Shown: positions 9,593 to 21,300 of the stretch, in pieces
Layout: every line of letters starts with the position of its first letter
How positions within the stretch are numbered: the first letter of the stretch is position 1
Assembly (NCBI RefSeq): GCF_047663525.1
Contig: NC_092612.1
Coordinates: 3,009,501-3,073,500, forward strand
Reading direction: 5' to 3'
DNA length: 64,000 nucleotides
Source: Anas platyrhynchos
Taxonomy: Eukaryota > Chordata > Aves > Anseriformes > Anatidae
Program-made: the position numbers and the translations under genes
Notes under the pieces: model-generated
Databases searched by the model: none
Seen by the model: only the letters and a program-made list of their open reading frames with translations
Told to the model about the DNA's origin: nothing

Positions 9593-11968
9593 GCACCGAG
9601 CCCACGCCTGTCATAGCAATGAGGGTGTGTGTGCACCGGGCTGGCAGGTGTGCACGCCGCTTTGCACCAGCACCGTGCACACGTTGCACGGGGCAGGGGC
9701 TGCAGCGTCCCAGCCCGCATCCCGTGGGAGCAGGGCAGGGTGCAGGGTGGGCAGCATGGCCACACAGGGCTTGGGCAGGCTCAGCGTTCCCCTGTCCCCA
9801 TTTTTCCTTGCTTTCTCCTTGCTTGGAACAGCTGAGCCCCACTGGGTGATGCACGGTGCTGTCTCTGACCCCCCCCCACACACACACACACTGCTGCCCC
9901 CCCCCCCCAGCTCCATCCTGGACCCAGCACGCCGGGGCGGACACTTCGTCCTGCACCCGCTGGGGAGCTTCTCTCCGCGTCTCCTCCAGCCGATTCCTGC
10001 TGACGGGGTCGGAGCAGAGGGCACCGCTGCTTATCTCCGCTGGCCCGCCGCCAGGGCAGCAGCCAGCACAGCGGGGAGAGCGCGCGTGAGCTCGGGGCGT
10101 GCTCTCACCATCCCGTGCACCCGCCGGGTTTGCACACCCAGGCGAACGCCGCCGGCACGCGCCTCTGCTCCGTGCTGCTGCCAGACATCCGTCTCCATCT
10201 GCCCGTGTCCTGTCCTGGCCGCCCCCCAGCCCGCTGTAATCCCAGCAGACGATAATCCTGCCGTGCCCGAGCAGGACGGGCAGGAGCTGCCCTTGCAGCG
10301 CGCTTCAGCTGCCAGCTTTGTCGGTGCCTGCCATCACCTGCTGCATACTAAGGGCCCTCGGTGCTGGAGCTGCCTCTGCCACACCTGGGGTCCCCACGGC
10401 AGGGACCCCTGCCCAGCTCCCCGGGGATGGGGCTGGTGGCTCGCAGTGGTGCCAGGGAGCACAGGCACAGCCTGCAGGGTGGGATTTGCCCCATCGAGAT
10501 CTGAGCAGGGCATGGAGCAGGGCTCCCCCCCAGGTTTTAAGCATCTCATCCTCTGGCTCCTAATTGGTTTTAAATGGAGCCGAGTCCATCCTGGGAATCT
10601 CCAGCTGGCACCCGCCCAGCTGGCAGGGGAACAGCGGAGCCGCAGCTCACCCAGCGCTCAGCAACGTGGCTGGGAGGAAGATCAGGAAAAGAACGGGTTG
10701 GTACAAACCATACAGCATCAGCCCCCGGCGTGCTGCGTCCCCAGGGACAGCTGGAAGGGGCAGCCAGGGCTGGGCTGGGGTTCATGCTCCTGCACCAAGG
10801 GCAGTATCACCCATGGGTGCACTGTGCCTGGGGTGGGTGCTGCCGTGGTTGTGGGGCCAGCTGCCCGGACACCCGGGGTTCACTGCGGTGCTAGCAAGGA
10901 GAGGTCATGCACAGCCTCACTGCCCCATCCTGCACCTCCTTGCTGCCCCATCCACCCCCTCCACGCACGCATCTGGCTGCTGCTGGGTGCTGGTCCTTCG
11001 TGGAAAGCAGGGCAGCCTGCACAGAGCCCCTGGCGAGGCTGGAGGGGGACCCCTGGAGCTGGTTGCGAGGCGGGGTGGGGAGGAGGTTCTGCCCATCCCA
11101 TTACCCCGAGCCCCCTGCCCGTCTGGGAGGGATGGGGGCCCTGTGCTGAGGGCTGAGCTGCACAAACGATGCCCGGGCACAGGATGGAGGTGCTGGAGCT
11201 GGCAGGCTCCTCTCCGTGGCTCCCTGCCAGCCTGCGCAGGGGTCCCTTGTTGTGCCAAAGGCCCCGGCGCAGGAGCCCTGCAGTGCCTCTGTGCCTGTTC
11301 CCCGTGTTCATTGATCCGCTCCATGCTCCTTTGATCGTCAAGCTGCTAACGAGCTTCCCTGGCAAAGACCTCATCAGCTGTGCGAGAGCCCTGTGCTGCC
11401 CAGCCAGCACTGCTGGGCACAGCGCTGACGCGCCCGGCCCCGCTCCAGCAGCCCAGCACCCCCAGTGCGTGGGGTGGCTTCTGGAGGCTCCCCAACTCCA
11501 TGCAGGGCCCCAGCCAAAGACGGGGATGAGGACAGGGATGGGGACAGGCTGGTCCCCCTGTCTGGCAGGAGCGTGCCTCGGCCGGCCCGTGGCCAGGAGC
11601 ACTTGCAGCAGGAAGCGGATCGATGCGCTGAATTATTTAGCGAGCGAGCGCGTGGTGCTTGTGCGACGGCAACACCCCGTGCGGCGGCGGGGGCGCAGGG
11701 CCAGGCTCGCTCCCGGAGCACAGGAGCCCAAACACACACATGGGCTGGAGGGGGCAGACAGACACCCTGCTGGGGTGCTCTGGGCTCCCCCGGGTGGCAC
11801 TGGGCACCCTGCTCCCCTCTCTGTGCGGTGCCAGGTGGTCCCCAGGCGGTGCCACCAGCACCCCAGGGGTGTCCCCAGCTGCTGGGCTGGGCAGGGCTCG
11901 CAGCACCCGGCAGAGGGGCCCTCGGGGCCGTCCCTTTTCCTCGGGGCCCCAGCTGGGCTGCCACATTG
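9593..11968. other. EFNA4-EFNA3 intergenic, part 2; nothing clear
   Basis: No gene recognised. Two short AT-richer stretches stand out: 11303-11362 (TTCATTGATCCGCTCC, CTTTGATCGTCAAGCTGC) and 11615-11660 (GATCGATGCGCTGAATTATT). They may be weak regulatory elements. Confidence 0.4.
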
Positions 11969-12210
11969 GGTAGGCAAGCACTGATCTATCGCCACCCTCG
12001 CCCCGTGCGGCGCGCAGCCCCTCTCAGAGCCTTTTATAAGCGATGCATTATTAAAAATACCCCGCGCCATCACTCACGGCCAGCGTGTCTCTGAATGCGG
12101 CACGGGCGCCGCATCAAACCTGATAAATATTTCAGGCCCTGAAATCTCCCCGCGCCTTTATTTTTTCTCCCAAGCACCCCCCCACCACTCCCCGGATTTA
12201 TTAGCTTGTT
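11969..12210. promoter_or_regulatory. Long AT-rich non-coding island (candidate conserved element)
   Basis: About 240 bp including CTTTTATAAGCGATGCATTA, TTAAAAATACC, CCTGATAAATATTTCAGGCC and TTTATTTTTTCTCCC. CCTGATAAATATTTCAGG is an imperfect palindrome. Strong base-composition contrast makes this one of the best enhancer candidates in the EFNA4-EFNA3 interval. Confidence 0.5.
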
Positions 12211-12894
12211 TGCTTCCCTGCGATTCGGCACCGAGGGTGCGGCAGAGGCAGGGTCGCTGCGTCCGTGGTGAGGCTGAGACCAGGCAGTGGGGCTGGGACG
12301 GCCCCGCTCGTGTCCTTCCCCCGTGCCTCAGTTTCCCTCCCTGGCTGCAAGGGTGCCCGCTCCCCCGAGGCCGGGAGGATTCCCGCAGCCCTAGAGCAGC
12401 TCTTTGAAGGAGGAAGCAGCCCCGTGACCGCAGCACATTTCCATCACAATGCCGGCTCCTGCTCCTGCTGCACCCTGCTTGGCCCCTTGCCCGACCCCTC
12501 GCCCCGACCCCTTGCCCCCATCCAGGCCTGGGGGGTCGGCGGCTGCCAAGCCACAGCTCCAGCCGAGCAGCCTGTGCTGCTTGGGCACCTGGCGGTCCCC
12601 GAGGCGCAGAGAAGTGACCGAGGGCAGCGGTGGAGCTGGCTGCACATCCCCAGAACAGCCCCACTAATCCAAGCTTGGGGCCAGCTGAGGGTCCAGGGGC
12701 ACTTCCCGTGTCCCCTGGGACCCTCACACACCTCCCCAACCCTCTTCTGGCACCGAGGAGCTGCGGTCCCCCTGGCACCACCACCCGTGAGAGCAAGCTG
12801 GGAGCACGGGGACAGCCCTGGGCACGGACCCCATTCTGGTCACCCCCCCACACCCCTTCCTGCAGCCGCCTGAGCTCCTGGTCCTGGCACTGCA
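12211..12894. other. Intergenic, nothing seen
   Basis: GC-rich sequence without repeats, recognisable exons or regulatory landmarks that I can support. Confidence 0.4.
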
Positions 12895-12995
12895 GCTGCT
12901 AATTGTGGCGTGATCTATGTACGGCGGGAGTGGGATATTGATGCCGCCTGTCACCCCTCTATCGGATTAATGTCACTTAGGCACCGGTAATGGGT
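12895..12995. promoter_or_regulatory. AT-rich non-coding island (candidate conserved element)
   Basis: GCTAATTGTGGCGTGATCTA, GGGATATTGATGCC, CGGATTAATGTCACTTAGG. It carries TAATTG, GATTA and TTAATG cores suitable for homeodomain factors. Confidence 0.4.
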
Positions 12996-13783
12996 GGCTC
13001 AGAGCTCTCTGCTGCTGGGCTGGGAGGGGGGCTGGCAGCGGCTCAGGCACCACCGCCCCGCCCCAGCACACAACCCGGGTGCCTCTCGCCACCCCCCCAG
13101 GTCCCGTTCCTTGCTCAGTCCCCGCGGCTGCTCTGCTGGTGGCTCTGTCACCCCTCTGCACCCAGGGCACTGCTGGGGCCGTGGTGGGGTGCACACGGCT
13201 GCCTGTGCCGGGATGCAGCGGGCGGCTCCTGTGCACACCGACGGTGCCGGCACGCGTGCTCCTGCACACACCCACACACGCTCACCCTCGGGGTGCGCAC
13301 AGGGCCCCGGGCATGGGCAGAAACCATGGAGCTGGCAAAGGCCAGGTGTAGGCAGCATTCGAGGAAGGTGAGACGCCCATCGCCCCTGCGCTGCTGCCAG
13401 CCCTGAAGGCAGCCTGGGAGTGTCAAAGTGGGACTGCGGGACAGCACGGCCCCAAAAAAGGCTGAGACGAGCCCAGACCCCGGTGATGCTGCGAGGCCAA
13501 AAGGGAGCTGAGCACCAGGGCAGACGGTTGCAGGCCCAGCTCTGTGTCCTTGGCCCTTTTGTGGGGAGCACGGGCTGCTGTGCTGCAGAGGGGGCAGGTG
13601 CCAGCCCCCGCTGTGCTCGCCCTGGTCCAGCTCCCTCCCGGCACAGCCCTCGCAACCCCTGGAGCATCCTTGCCATGGCTGTGCTGGAGCAGGAGGGGCT
13701 GGGCACAGGCCAGCGGGGCTGGGGCTGCAGCTGGCAGATGATATTGGAGTGATCTTGAGGCCAGGGAGGGAGGTGTGCCACGC

Positions 13784-13805
13784 AGAGGAGAGGAGAGGAG
13801 AGGAG
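13784..13805. repeat. (GAGGA)n microsatellite
   Basis: Four to five perfect copies of the pentamer GAGGA. Confidence 0.85.
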
Positions 13806-14384
13806 CTGGCTGAGCCGCTCAGCGCTGGCTGCTGACGCAGGCGCTTCTTGCCAGGTAGCCCCTGCTGCGGGCACGGGGGCTGTGGGGCTGAGGGGTGTGG
13901 GGAGAGGGGACAGGAGGACCCCAGCACCCCCCCCAGCACCTGGCTGCCACCTGCACCCGTGGTGCTGCCTCGCATTGAGGTCCGAGGCGTGCGCACCGGT
14001 GTCAGTGGCGCCCCGGGGCATGGAGCCCGGTATCGGGCTGTGATCAACCGCGGCAGCTCCGCCGTGCCGGGGAGCAGCGTGGGGTGACAGCGGCTGCGGC
14101 TGCCGGGCCGTGGGAACCCCGGGGACCTGGCCACCACCGTGAGCTTGCTACGTGTGTGCGCACACGGGCGACCCCGGCGCCTCCTGCCCGGCACCTCCGG
14201 GTGCCCAAACCGCCGGGTGCCGGTGGGATTTGGCATCGAGGAGCCCGTGTGCTGCCCCGCCGGAGCCAAGCTTCCTGCGAGCAGGCGCCTGGCGCCCAGG
14301 GCAGGGATCCTGCGGCTTCCTCTCTCCCAGGGGAGCAGGAGCAGCCAGGCCCCGTGAGAAACCTCGGGGCTGGCAGCGGCGGAG

Positions 14385-14625
14385 CCAGGAAGGTATGCAT
14401 GACTTAATCCTGGCGACTTCGCGAGGAAGCTGATTTCCTCCGACAGCCTGGCTCTGCGCTGCCACCGCCACCCAGCACAGGCGCCTGCTCGCGTGGCCGC
14501 TGCGAGCGTGGCGGGGCTGCTGGTGGCTGTTTCTGCATCGGTAATTAACCCTCCTCTGCGAGCCTGTGCCATCAAGTTCCCCGTCAATTAACTCAAGCCA
14601 TCGAGACGATAATTAACAAATCACC
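14385..14625. promoter_or_regulatory. AT-rich non-coding islands (candidate conserved elements)
   Basis: Two clusters, around 14390-14440 (GTATGCATGACTTAATCC, GCTGATTTCCTCC) and 14535-14625 (GGTAATTAACCC, GTCAATTAACTC, ACGATAATTAACAAATC). Three TAATTA/AATTAA cores fall in 90 bp. Confidence 0.45.
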
Positions 14626-15123
14626 CCCATGTTCATCTCCCTAGCGGAGCTCACCTCCAGCCCCCCAGCCCCTGCCACGCACGGCATGAGACCAGCAGCG
14701 AGGTGGCCCCGTGGCCCTGCACCCCTCTCCTTCCTCGGTGCCACCTCCCTGCCCTTGGATGATGCTGCCTGGACCAGCGGCACCTCCACCATCCCAGCTC
14801 AGTCGTGGGGCTGCAGTGCCAGCAAGCCACAGGGGGTCCCGTGGGAGGCTCCCAGGCCGGGGGTCCCCCTTCTCCCCATTATGGGTGTCCCACCCAGCAC
14901 CTGGCACTGCCACGGGGGCAGCTGGAGCCTGGCGCTCACAGCGATGCTGACGCAGTGCGACCATCCGTGAGGCCTTCATTCAAATTTAAAGACCGACACG
15001 TGGGCAAAAAAAGGAAGCGGGGAGCAGGGCGCAGGGGGACCGTGCTGTGGCGAGACCGTGCCCCAAGAACACCAGCCGTGTGCGCTCCCCGGCGGGCCAA
15101 CAGCACACACGAGCTGCAGCATG
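14626..15123. other. Intergenic, nothing clear
   Basis: GC-rich. A short AT patch at 14970-15000 (CATTCAAATTTAAAGACC) is the only relief. No coding feature seen. Confidence 0.35.
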
Positions 15124-15203
15124 GGGCTGGACGTGGCCGTGCCATTTGTGGGTCTGAGCACGGGGCTGGACGTGGCCGTGCCATTTGTAGGTCTGAGCAC
15201 TGC
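15124..15203. repeat. 40-bp direct duplication
   Basis: Two adjacent 40-bp copies starting GGGCTGGACGTGGCCGTGCC and ending in a GTGGGTCTGAGCAC-like tail. They differ at one or two bases, so the duplication is young. Confidence 0.85.
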
Positions 15204-15414
15204 CCAGAGGAGCTGGCAGGAGCTCAGCTCCGTGCAGAGGTGCCCGAACCTTTGGCCACCTGCTCTGCAATCCGGGGGCTGCAGCCGTGGCCCCGCCGCC
15301 CGCACTGCGTGTGATTAGCATGTTCTTGCCGTGTCCGCTTGGACACGCGCTGGCGCCTGGCTCCTCCCCAGCAGGTCGGGAGCCCTGAGCTCAGCGTGTT
15401 CGGGGACGTGTAGG

Positions 15415-15690
15415 TGTGGCTGGTGAATATTTCATGCCTGCGTTCCCCGAGCCCTTTCTTGGTTACACTCCTGCCTCCTCCCCGCGTTCTCGCCATGTTT
15501 ATTTATTTAATGAATTATTTATCGGCTCCCCCTCTCGCTTGGCTGGTCGCTGCTCCGCTGCTGCCCCCCCCCACCCCCCCGCTCCAACCCCCCCGGCGCC
15601 CAGCCCAGCGCGATGATTTATTGAATGCTGGCTCTGCTTTGCGGTTGCGACATGCTGTCACAGGAAGCCGTGGTTAAATATTAACCAGAG
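15415..15690. promoter_or_regulatory. AT-rich non-coding islands (candidate conserved elements)
   Basis: Three patches: GGTGAATATTTCATGCC near 15420, ATGTTTATTTATTTAATGAA with TTATTTATCGG near 15495-15525, and GATGATTTATTGAATGCTGG with GTTAAATATTAACC near 15612-15685. GGTTAAATATTAACC is a near-perfect palindrome. Confidence 0.45.
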
Positions 15691-18180
15691 CAGGCGACGC
15701 GGGTCCCCCTGCCCCGCCGGGCACACACGGCCCACAAGAACCCCGTGCCCACCCCAGCCCAGGCACCGCAGGCTCGTGGTGCCCCCCCCCAGGGACAGGG
15801 CTGCCAGGGACAGGGTGAGCCCCGCATGGGGCGGGAGCTGCTGTGCCGGTGCCCGCGTCCACCTGCTGCTCTGTTCCGACCCCCCCGGTGCCCCCTGTGT
15901 TAACGCACAAATCTGCTGGTCCTCACCGCGACGGGTGCAGGGGGTGGAAGAGCTGGGGGGGCCGTGCAAATGGAAGGGGGGGGGGGCCCGGCTGCTTCAT
16001 GCCATGGAGCTCCTGGAGGTGCTGGGAGAGCTCGAGGCCTCTCGCATCCTTCTGAGAGCGCAGCCGCCCGGCTGGCGGTGTCCCCAGGCTGTCCCCGCTG
16101 CAGCCGCCGTCTCCTGCTGCTGGCAGCAAAATGGAGCCGAGCCCCTCCGCGTGCAGGGCTGGGGGGGGCTGGGGGGGTCTGCAGGGTGCAGGGGGTGCTG
16201 CCAGGTGGGTGCTGGCACCCACCAGTGGGTGCACGGAGAGGGCAGGGTTCACTCGGCCATCCAAGCCCCTCCATCCCCGCACCTGGGCATGACGGTGCCG
16301 TGCCCCCCCCCCTCCCGTAGCGGGGGGGTAAGGGGGTGCGCGGCCGTGCACGGGGTGCTTCCAGACGGGCGAGCGCGTTGCCATGTGCGGGGTGTCTCCA
16401 TGTGGAGGTGTGTGTTGCCATGGGTTTGCCGAACGATGGCGTTTCCATGGCTGCAGGCGCGTTGTTGGTCGCGGTCCCTTCCAGAGGTGCGCCCCCCCCC
16501 CAGCATCTCCCCCCCCCCCTCATCCTCCCAGCACCATGCCCCAGCCCTGGGACAGCGCAGGGATGGAGCCACCGCTGCTGTACGGGGGGACCCGGGTGCC
16601 TCGATCCCCCCTGCAGCCCCCAGCCCCCTCCTGCGCCCCCCAGCTCTCCGCCCACCTCCCCCCGATTCTTCCCCCCCCCCCCCCCCCCCAGGCCAGCCGG
16701 GGCCCTTTCTCACGTGTTGTATTTTCTTCACTTCACTTCTCCAGATGAATAATTAATGGATGCTTTTTTGGTCCTCCCGGTTGTTCCACCAGCACCCTCC
16801 CCCTTCCCGGCAGGACTCCGCTGGGGGCTTGGCCCCCCAGAGCCGCTGGTGTGGGTGGGGGCCACCGGGCTGCGGCACAGCCCTGCTGAGGGCACCAGTG
16901 GTGGGAACAGGGACCCGGGAAGGACCCAGCACGTGCTAACTGGAAACGAAACCTGGCAGAAAGTGGGACCAAGTGACCTGCCCTACCCCAGGCACCGCCG
17001 CCCTCACCCCCCTCCACGGTCTGGGGCAGCATCCACTCATCTGGAGGGTGCTGGGGAGCCCAAAAAAGGGGCCCCAAGGGGGATGAGGCTCTGCTCCCAC
17101 TGGGGGGTCCTCATCATCTGGCAGCAGAGCCCCCCAGGTTACCCCACGTCTCCCTGCCAGCCCCAGGAGCAGCCATGCTCGGGCACAGGGGGCACGGAGA
17201 ACGGGCACTTGGCCCTGCAGCGCCGCGGCCACCTCGCTGCCACCACGAGGCGCTGGGCCCGGCGGCACGGACGCCAGCGGCAGCACCCAGGGCTGGCTCA
17301 GCAAGCTTGGCGGTGGTTTCGGTAGCCTCCTGGTTTCGCTTGCAAGCTCCTCGAGCCGCCGAATCCCCAGGTCATGCGCAACGCAGGGCTTGGGTCAGTG
17401 CCGGCTGCGGGCACGCGCGCACGCTCGGCCCCGCGCCCATGTGCGGGCTCGCAGCGAGCCGGCTGTGTGCGTGCCAGTGCCTGCACTGGTGTGAGCGTGC
17501 TCGTGTGCGCACACGTGTGCCGGGGCGTGGAGCGCCTGGCACATGGGACCTCTGGGCGGTGCCGCACCAGCAGTTGCTAAGGGAACTTGCTGAGGACGGG
17601 CAGCTCGGAGCTGGCACCCAGCTCCATCCCTTCCCGCACGGCCCCCAGGGACTGGTGCCCAGGGAGCACCTGTGTCCCCCCCCCAGCTGTGACAGGTCCC
17701 CTGGGCACCTCTGCCCTCAACGGATTTTTGGGGGAATTGAGCCACGAGCGTGGGGAGGGCGAGGGGACAGGGCCAGCGGGGGGGTGCTCAGCCAGACGGG
17801 CTCCTCGGGGCAGGACGGGGCAGAGCCTGGCGCTGTGACCGTCCTCCCCCAGCATCCGGGGTGCCCTGGCTGGGTGCCCTCCTGCTCCCTCCGGTTGCCC
17901 AATGGCCCCCGGGCGGCCAAATCTGGGAACCCCCGGCCCCCCCGTGGTGCCAGCAGCACGCCGACACAGCTCTCCCAGCCACCTGAACCTCCAGGGGCTG
18001 GGGTGCTCAGCCCCGGCACCCCCCCCAATTGAGGGGCTGGGATCCAGCCCCGGTGCCCCCACCCGTGCGGGTCCCGGTGAGCCCCCCCCCGCAGGACCCG
18101 CTCCCGGTGAGCCCCCGGTCCCGGTGGGAACCGAGCCCAGCGCTTCCACCTGCGGGGGTCCCGGTGGGATCCAAGCCCCT
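15691..18180. other. EFNA4-EFNA3 intergenic, part 3
   Basis: No gene seen. It contains poly-C tracts near 16670-16690, an AT-rich patch at 16735-16772 (GATGAATAATTAATGGATGC) and a CA/TG-rich stretch at 17470-17525. Confidence 0.4.
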
Positions 18181-18398
18181 TTCTCCCCCCCTTCCACCTC
18201 CGCGACCCCCATCCCCGCCGCCCGGTGCCGGTGCAGGCGGGCCCCGGGGAGGCGGCGGGCGCGCGCGCGCGCGGGGGCGCGGCGGCGGCGGCGGGCGCGC
18301 GCGGGGCGGAGCTGGGCGCCGGGGGCGCGGGGCGCGGGCGGCTCCGGCTCGGTTCTTCCATTCATTGGGATCGCGGCGGGCTCCGCGGCGGCGGCAGG
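18181..18398 (+). promoter_or_regulatory. EFNA3: CpG-island promoter of EFNA3 with an alternating CG tract
   Basis: Dense CpG sequence that continues to about 19400. It includes an alternating GCGCGCGCGCGCGC run around 18258-18275, a strong Z-DNA candidate about 125 bp before the start codon. Only a weak CATTCATTGGGATCG stretch precedes the ATG. No TATA box is seen. Confidence 0.6.
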
Positions 18399-21300
18399 AT
18401 GGCTGCTCGGCTGCTGCCCCTGCTCCCGCTGCTGCTCTTGCTGGGCCGGGGGCCCCCGGGGGCCCTGGGCAACCGGCACGCCGTGCACTGGAACAGCTCC
18501 AACCTGCAGTGAGTGCGGGGCGGGGGCGGGAGTCCGCCGGTACCGGTATGGCGGGGGGAATCCGCCGGTACCGGCGTGGTGCTGGGGGGGCAATGTGGGG
18601 GGCGGTGGTGGCGGCGGGGGGGTCCCCGGCACCGGTTTGGGCGGGGGGCGCCGCCGGGAAGGACGCGGCGGGGGCGCGCTGAGGATCGCGCTGAAGGATG
18701 CGCGCCCCGGGGGCGGCGGAGGAGGGGGGGGTCTGCACCGGGCCGGGGGCGCGTGCATCGGGACCGAGTCGTTCCCCCTCCCACCCCACCCCCGGTACCG
18801 GTGCCGGTGCCCGCGCGACGCCCCCGTGCGGGCGGGGCTGCCGGGGCACGGCCCCCACCGGCCGCTCCGCTGCCCCTCCCGGGCCGCCGCACCTCGCCCT
18901 TCCCGCGGGGGCGGGGGCCGCTCCGTCCCGGCGCACCGATTTTTGTGTTTTTTTTTTTTTGGGGGGGGGGCAGGTACCCGGGCTGCCCTGACCCGACCGG
19001 CGGCGGCGGAGCCGAGCCCCCGGTGCCACGGTGCGAAGCGGCGGGGTTGGGGGGGGCGCGGGCACCGTCAGGGTCGGAGCTCGCCGCCGCACCGGGGCTC
19101 GGCGGCACCCGGTGAACCGGGGCGCAGGGCGGCGGTGCGGGCGGGGGTCGCTCGGTGACACCGGGGCCGAGCCCTCCCCGACGGCGCGGGAGCTGCTGCC
19201 GGCGGTGGGGGTCCCGCGGACCCCTCCCGGGGCGCCGTACCGGGCACCGGGGTCCCGCAGCGCCGCCGTTCCCGTGGCCGCGCCGCCAGACGCCCCCCCC
19301 CCCGCCTGTCTGGGCGCGGGAGCGACACCGGCGGTGCGGCGCGGGGGGGGCTGAGAGGGGAGGGCGGCGAGACCCCGCTGCCCCCCGCACCGGCGGGTGG
19401 CGACGCAGCCCCGACACGGTGACATCCCGGCCAAGGTGGATGCGAGCGGCGGGCAGCCCCCCCACGCTCCCCCCCCCGTCCTACCGGGGCTGCCGGCTCC
19501 CCCGGCGGGGGCTGCGGGGGCGAGTGGATGGGATTTGGAAGCGAAGCTGTGGAAATTGCCGTCGCGCCCACGGCTGCTGTCAGCGGAGCTGCAGGGAGCC
19601 CGGGGCGATCGATGGCCACGAGCGGAGCCAGACCCACGGCGTGGCCCCCACGCCTCGTTGGGGGGGGTCTGTGCGCTGCCCTCGCCGGCGAGGGGGGGCC
19701 GGGTGGGCACGTGGCACCGCTGCATGGTGTGGGCACGGCTGTGCTGGGGGGGCACCGGGTGGGCTATGGGCACAGATTGATCGGACTCCTCCCTGGCGTG
19801 GCAAAAGGGGTTTTGGGGACCCCAGGGGGTACGTGGACCCCCTCCATGGGAAGCGGGGGCCCCAGCCTGTTGGGATGGCCCCTCTCCCTCACCCATTCTG
19901 TGGTGCGAGTGCGCAGGGTTGTGGCTGGGGGCTGCGCCCAGCCAGCGGGACCCCCGCCACCCGTCCGTGCTGGGGCTCCCCCAGGCTCCCCATGACCCCG
20001 CACCCCTTTGTGCGGGGAGGGGGCGTTTGCTGGGCAGCTCCTTCCCCTCCCATTGATGCTGTGTCTCCAGGCGGAAGCCCAGGCCCCATAAATCGTGCGT
20101 GTGTAAGACGTGCCGTGCCGAGGCGCAGCACAATGGCAGGGCGCTCGGCTCGTCCCACTGCGCTTGGGCACCTTCCCACACCCCGCTCCTCCGGCCAGAC
20201 CCCGCTGACACCCCCCCCATCCCCGCTCTGTGACATTGCCAGGACCCCTGTGGATGGGCGATTCCCGCGCTCGCCCTCATCCTGCTGCTCCCGAGGGGCT
20301 GCCTCTCCCCACCCCATCGCCCGCAGCCGGCGCTGTGACCCTGCGCTGCCCTCGCCTCCTCCTGGGGGACGGGGTGGGGGGGTGCCGGGGGTGCCCCCAC
20401 CGTGTGGTGCCATGGGCGTCGCAGCCGGCTGCCTGTGCCCACCGCGCACGCGTCTCTGGCGCGGCTGCGAGCGTCCAGCTCAGGGCACGGGCGGCGCGGT
20501 GGGGGCGGCTGCGGCAGAGACGTGTCCCAGGGACTCCGGAGCGAGGATATTTATTGTTAGGCAGTGCGGCAGCTCGGCCGCAATTATAGCCGCACGGCAA
20601 AGTGTCTGGATTAGATAAATTATGGGGGGAATTAGGCTCCCTGGGCCGCAGCCTGCAAATCCCAGCAACCCCAGTGCAATCAGAGCAATAAACAAGCCCT
20701 GCACAGCACCCGCGGGGCTCTCCGGGGAGCAGGGTGTGCGCCGCCAGGCTCGGCTGCGGATCTGTCCTCCAGGGGTGCCGGCTGCGGCAGGAACCCCACA
20801 AATGGATGGCAGCTCTGCACCGCTCCGGCCACCGCGGCCGCTCCCCTCGCAGGGAGGATGTCGCTTGTTGCTCGCTGCCGCGCTGCTCCACGTCCCCTTG
20901 CCACCACGGGAGACAACAGGTTGTGCATGGAGGACAAGGGATGCAGAGAGGGCAGGACACCCCTTTATGCAGCGGTTTGGGGGTGCCTGGTTGCAAAGCC
21001 TGGGGTGGGGGCAAAGGCAGGAATTGAGGCTGGAAGGCAGTGAGGCTTCTGGCCGTGCTCTGCGTGCCGTTTGGCTGGGTGTGCTTTCTGTCTGTCACGC
21101 TGTTTCTGCTGGTGGCAGCACAAGGGGTGCGGGACGATCCTTGGTCCCTGCCCTCTGTTCCCAATTCCTGCCAGGAATAGGTGCGGTGGCACAGGGCAAA
21201 GGTGCGGGGTGGCCGTGTCCCACCCAGCGCTGCCATTCGGGGCCACGGCTGCCTCCCAGTGGCTCCCTGCGGCCAGGGGCTGGGAGCTCTGCAGGGTGAC

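Noticed and set aside
8727-11156. 809-codon plus-strand open frame in the EFNA4-EFNA3 interval
   Set aside because: Composition is typical of random GC-rich DNA. It includes the 16-bp repeat and a non-coding island, and no known gene lies here in other vertebrates.
18007-20442. 811-codon minus-strand open frame across EFNA3 exon 1
   Set aside because: Antisense shadow of a CpG island; no domain.
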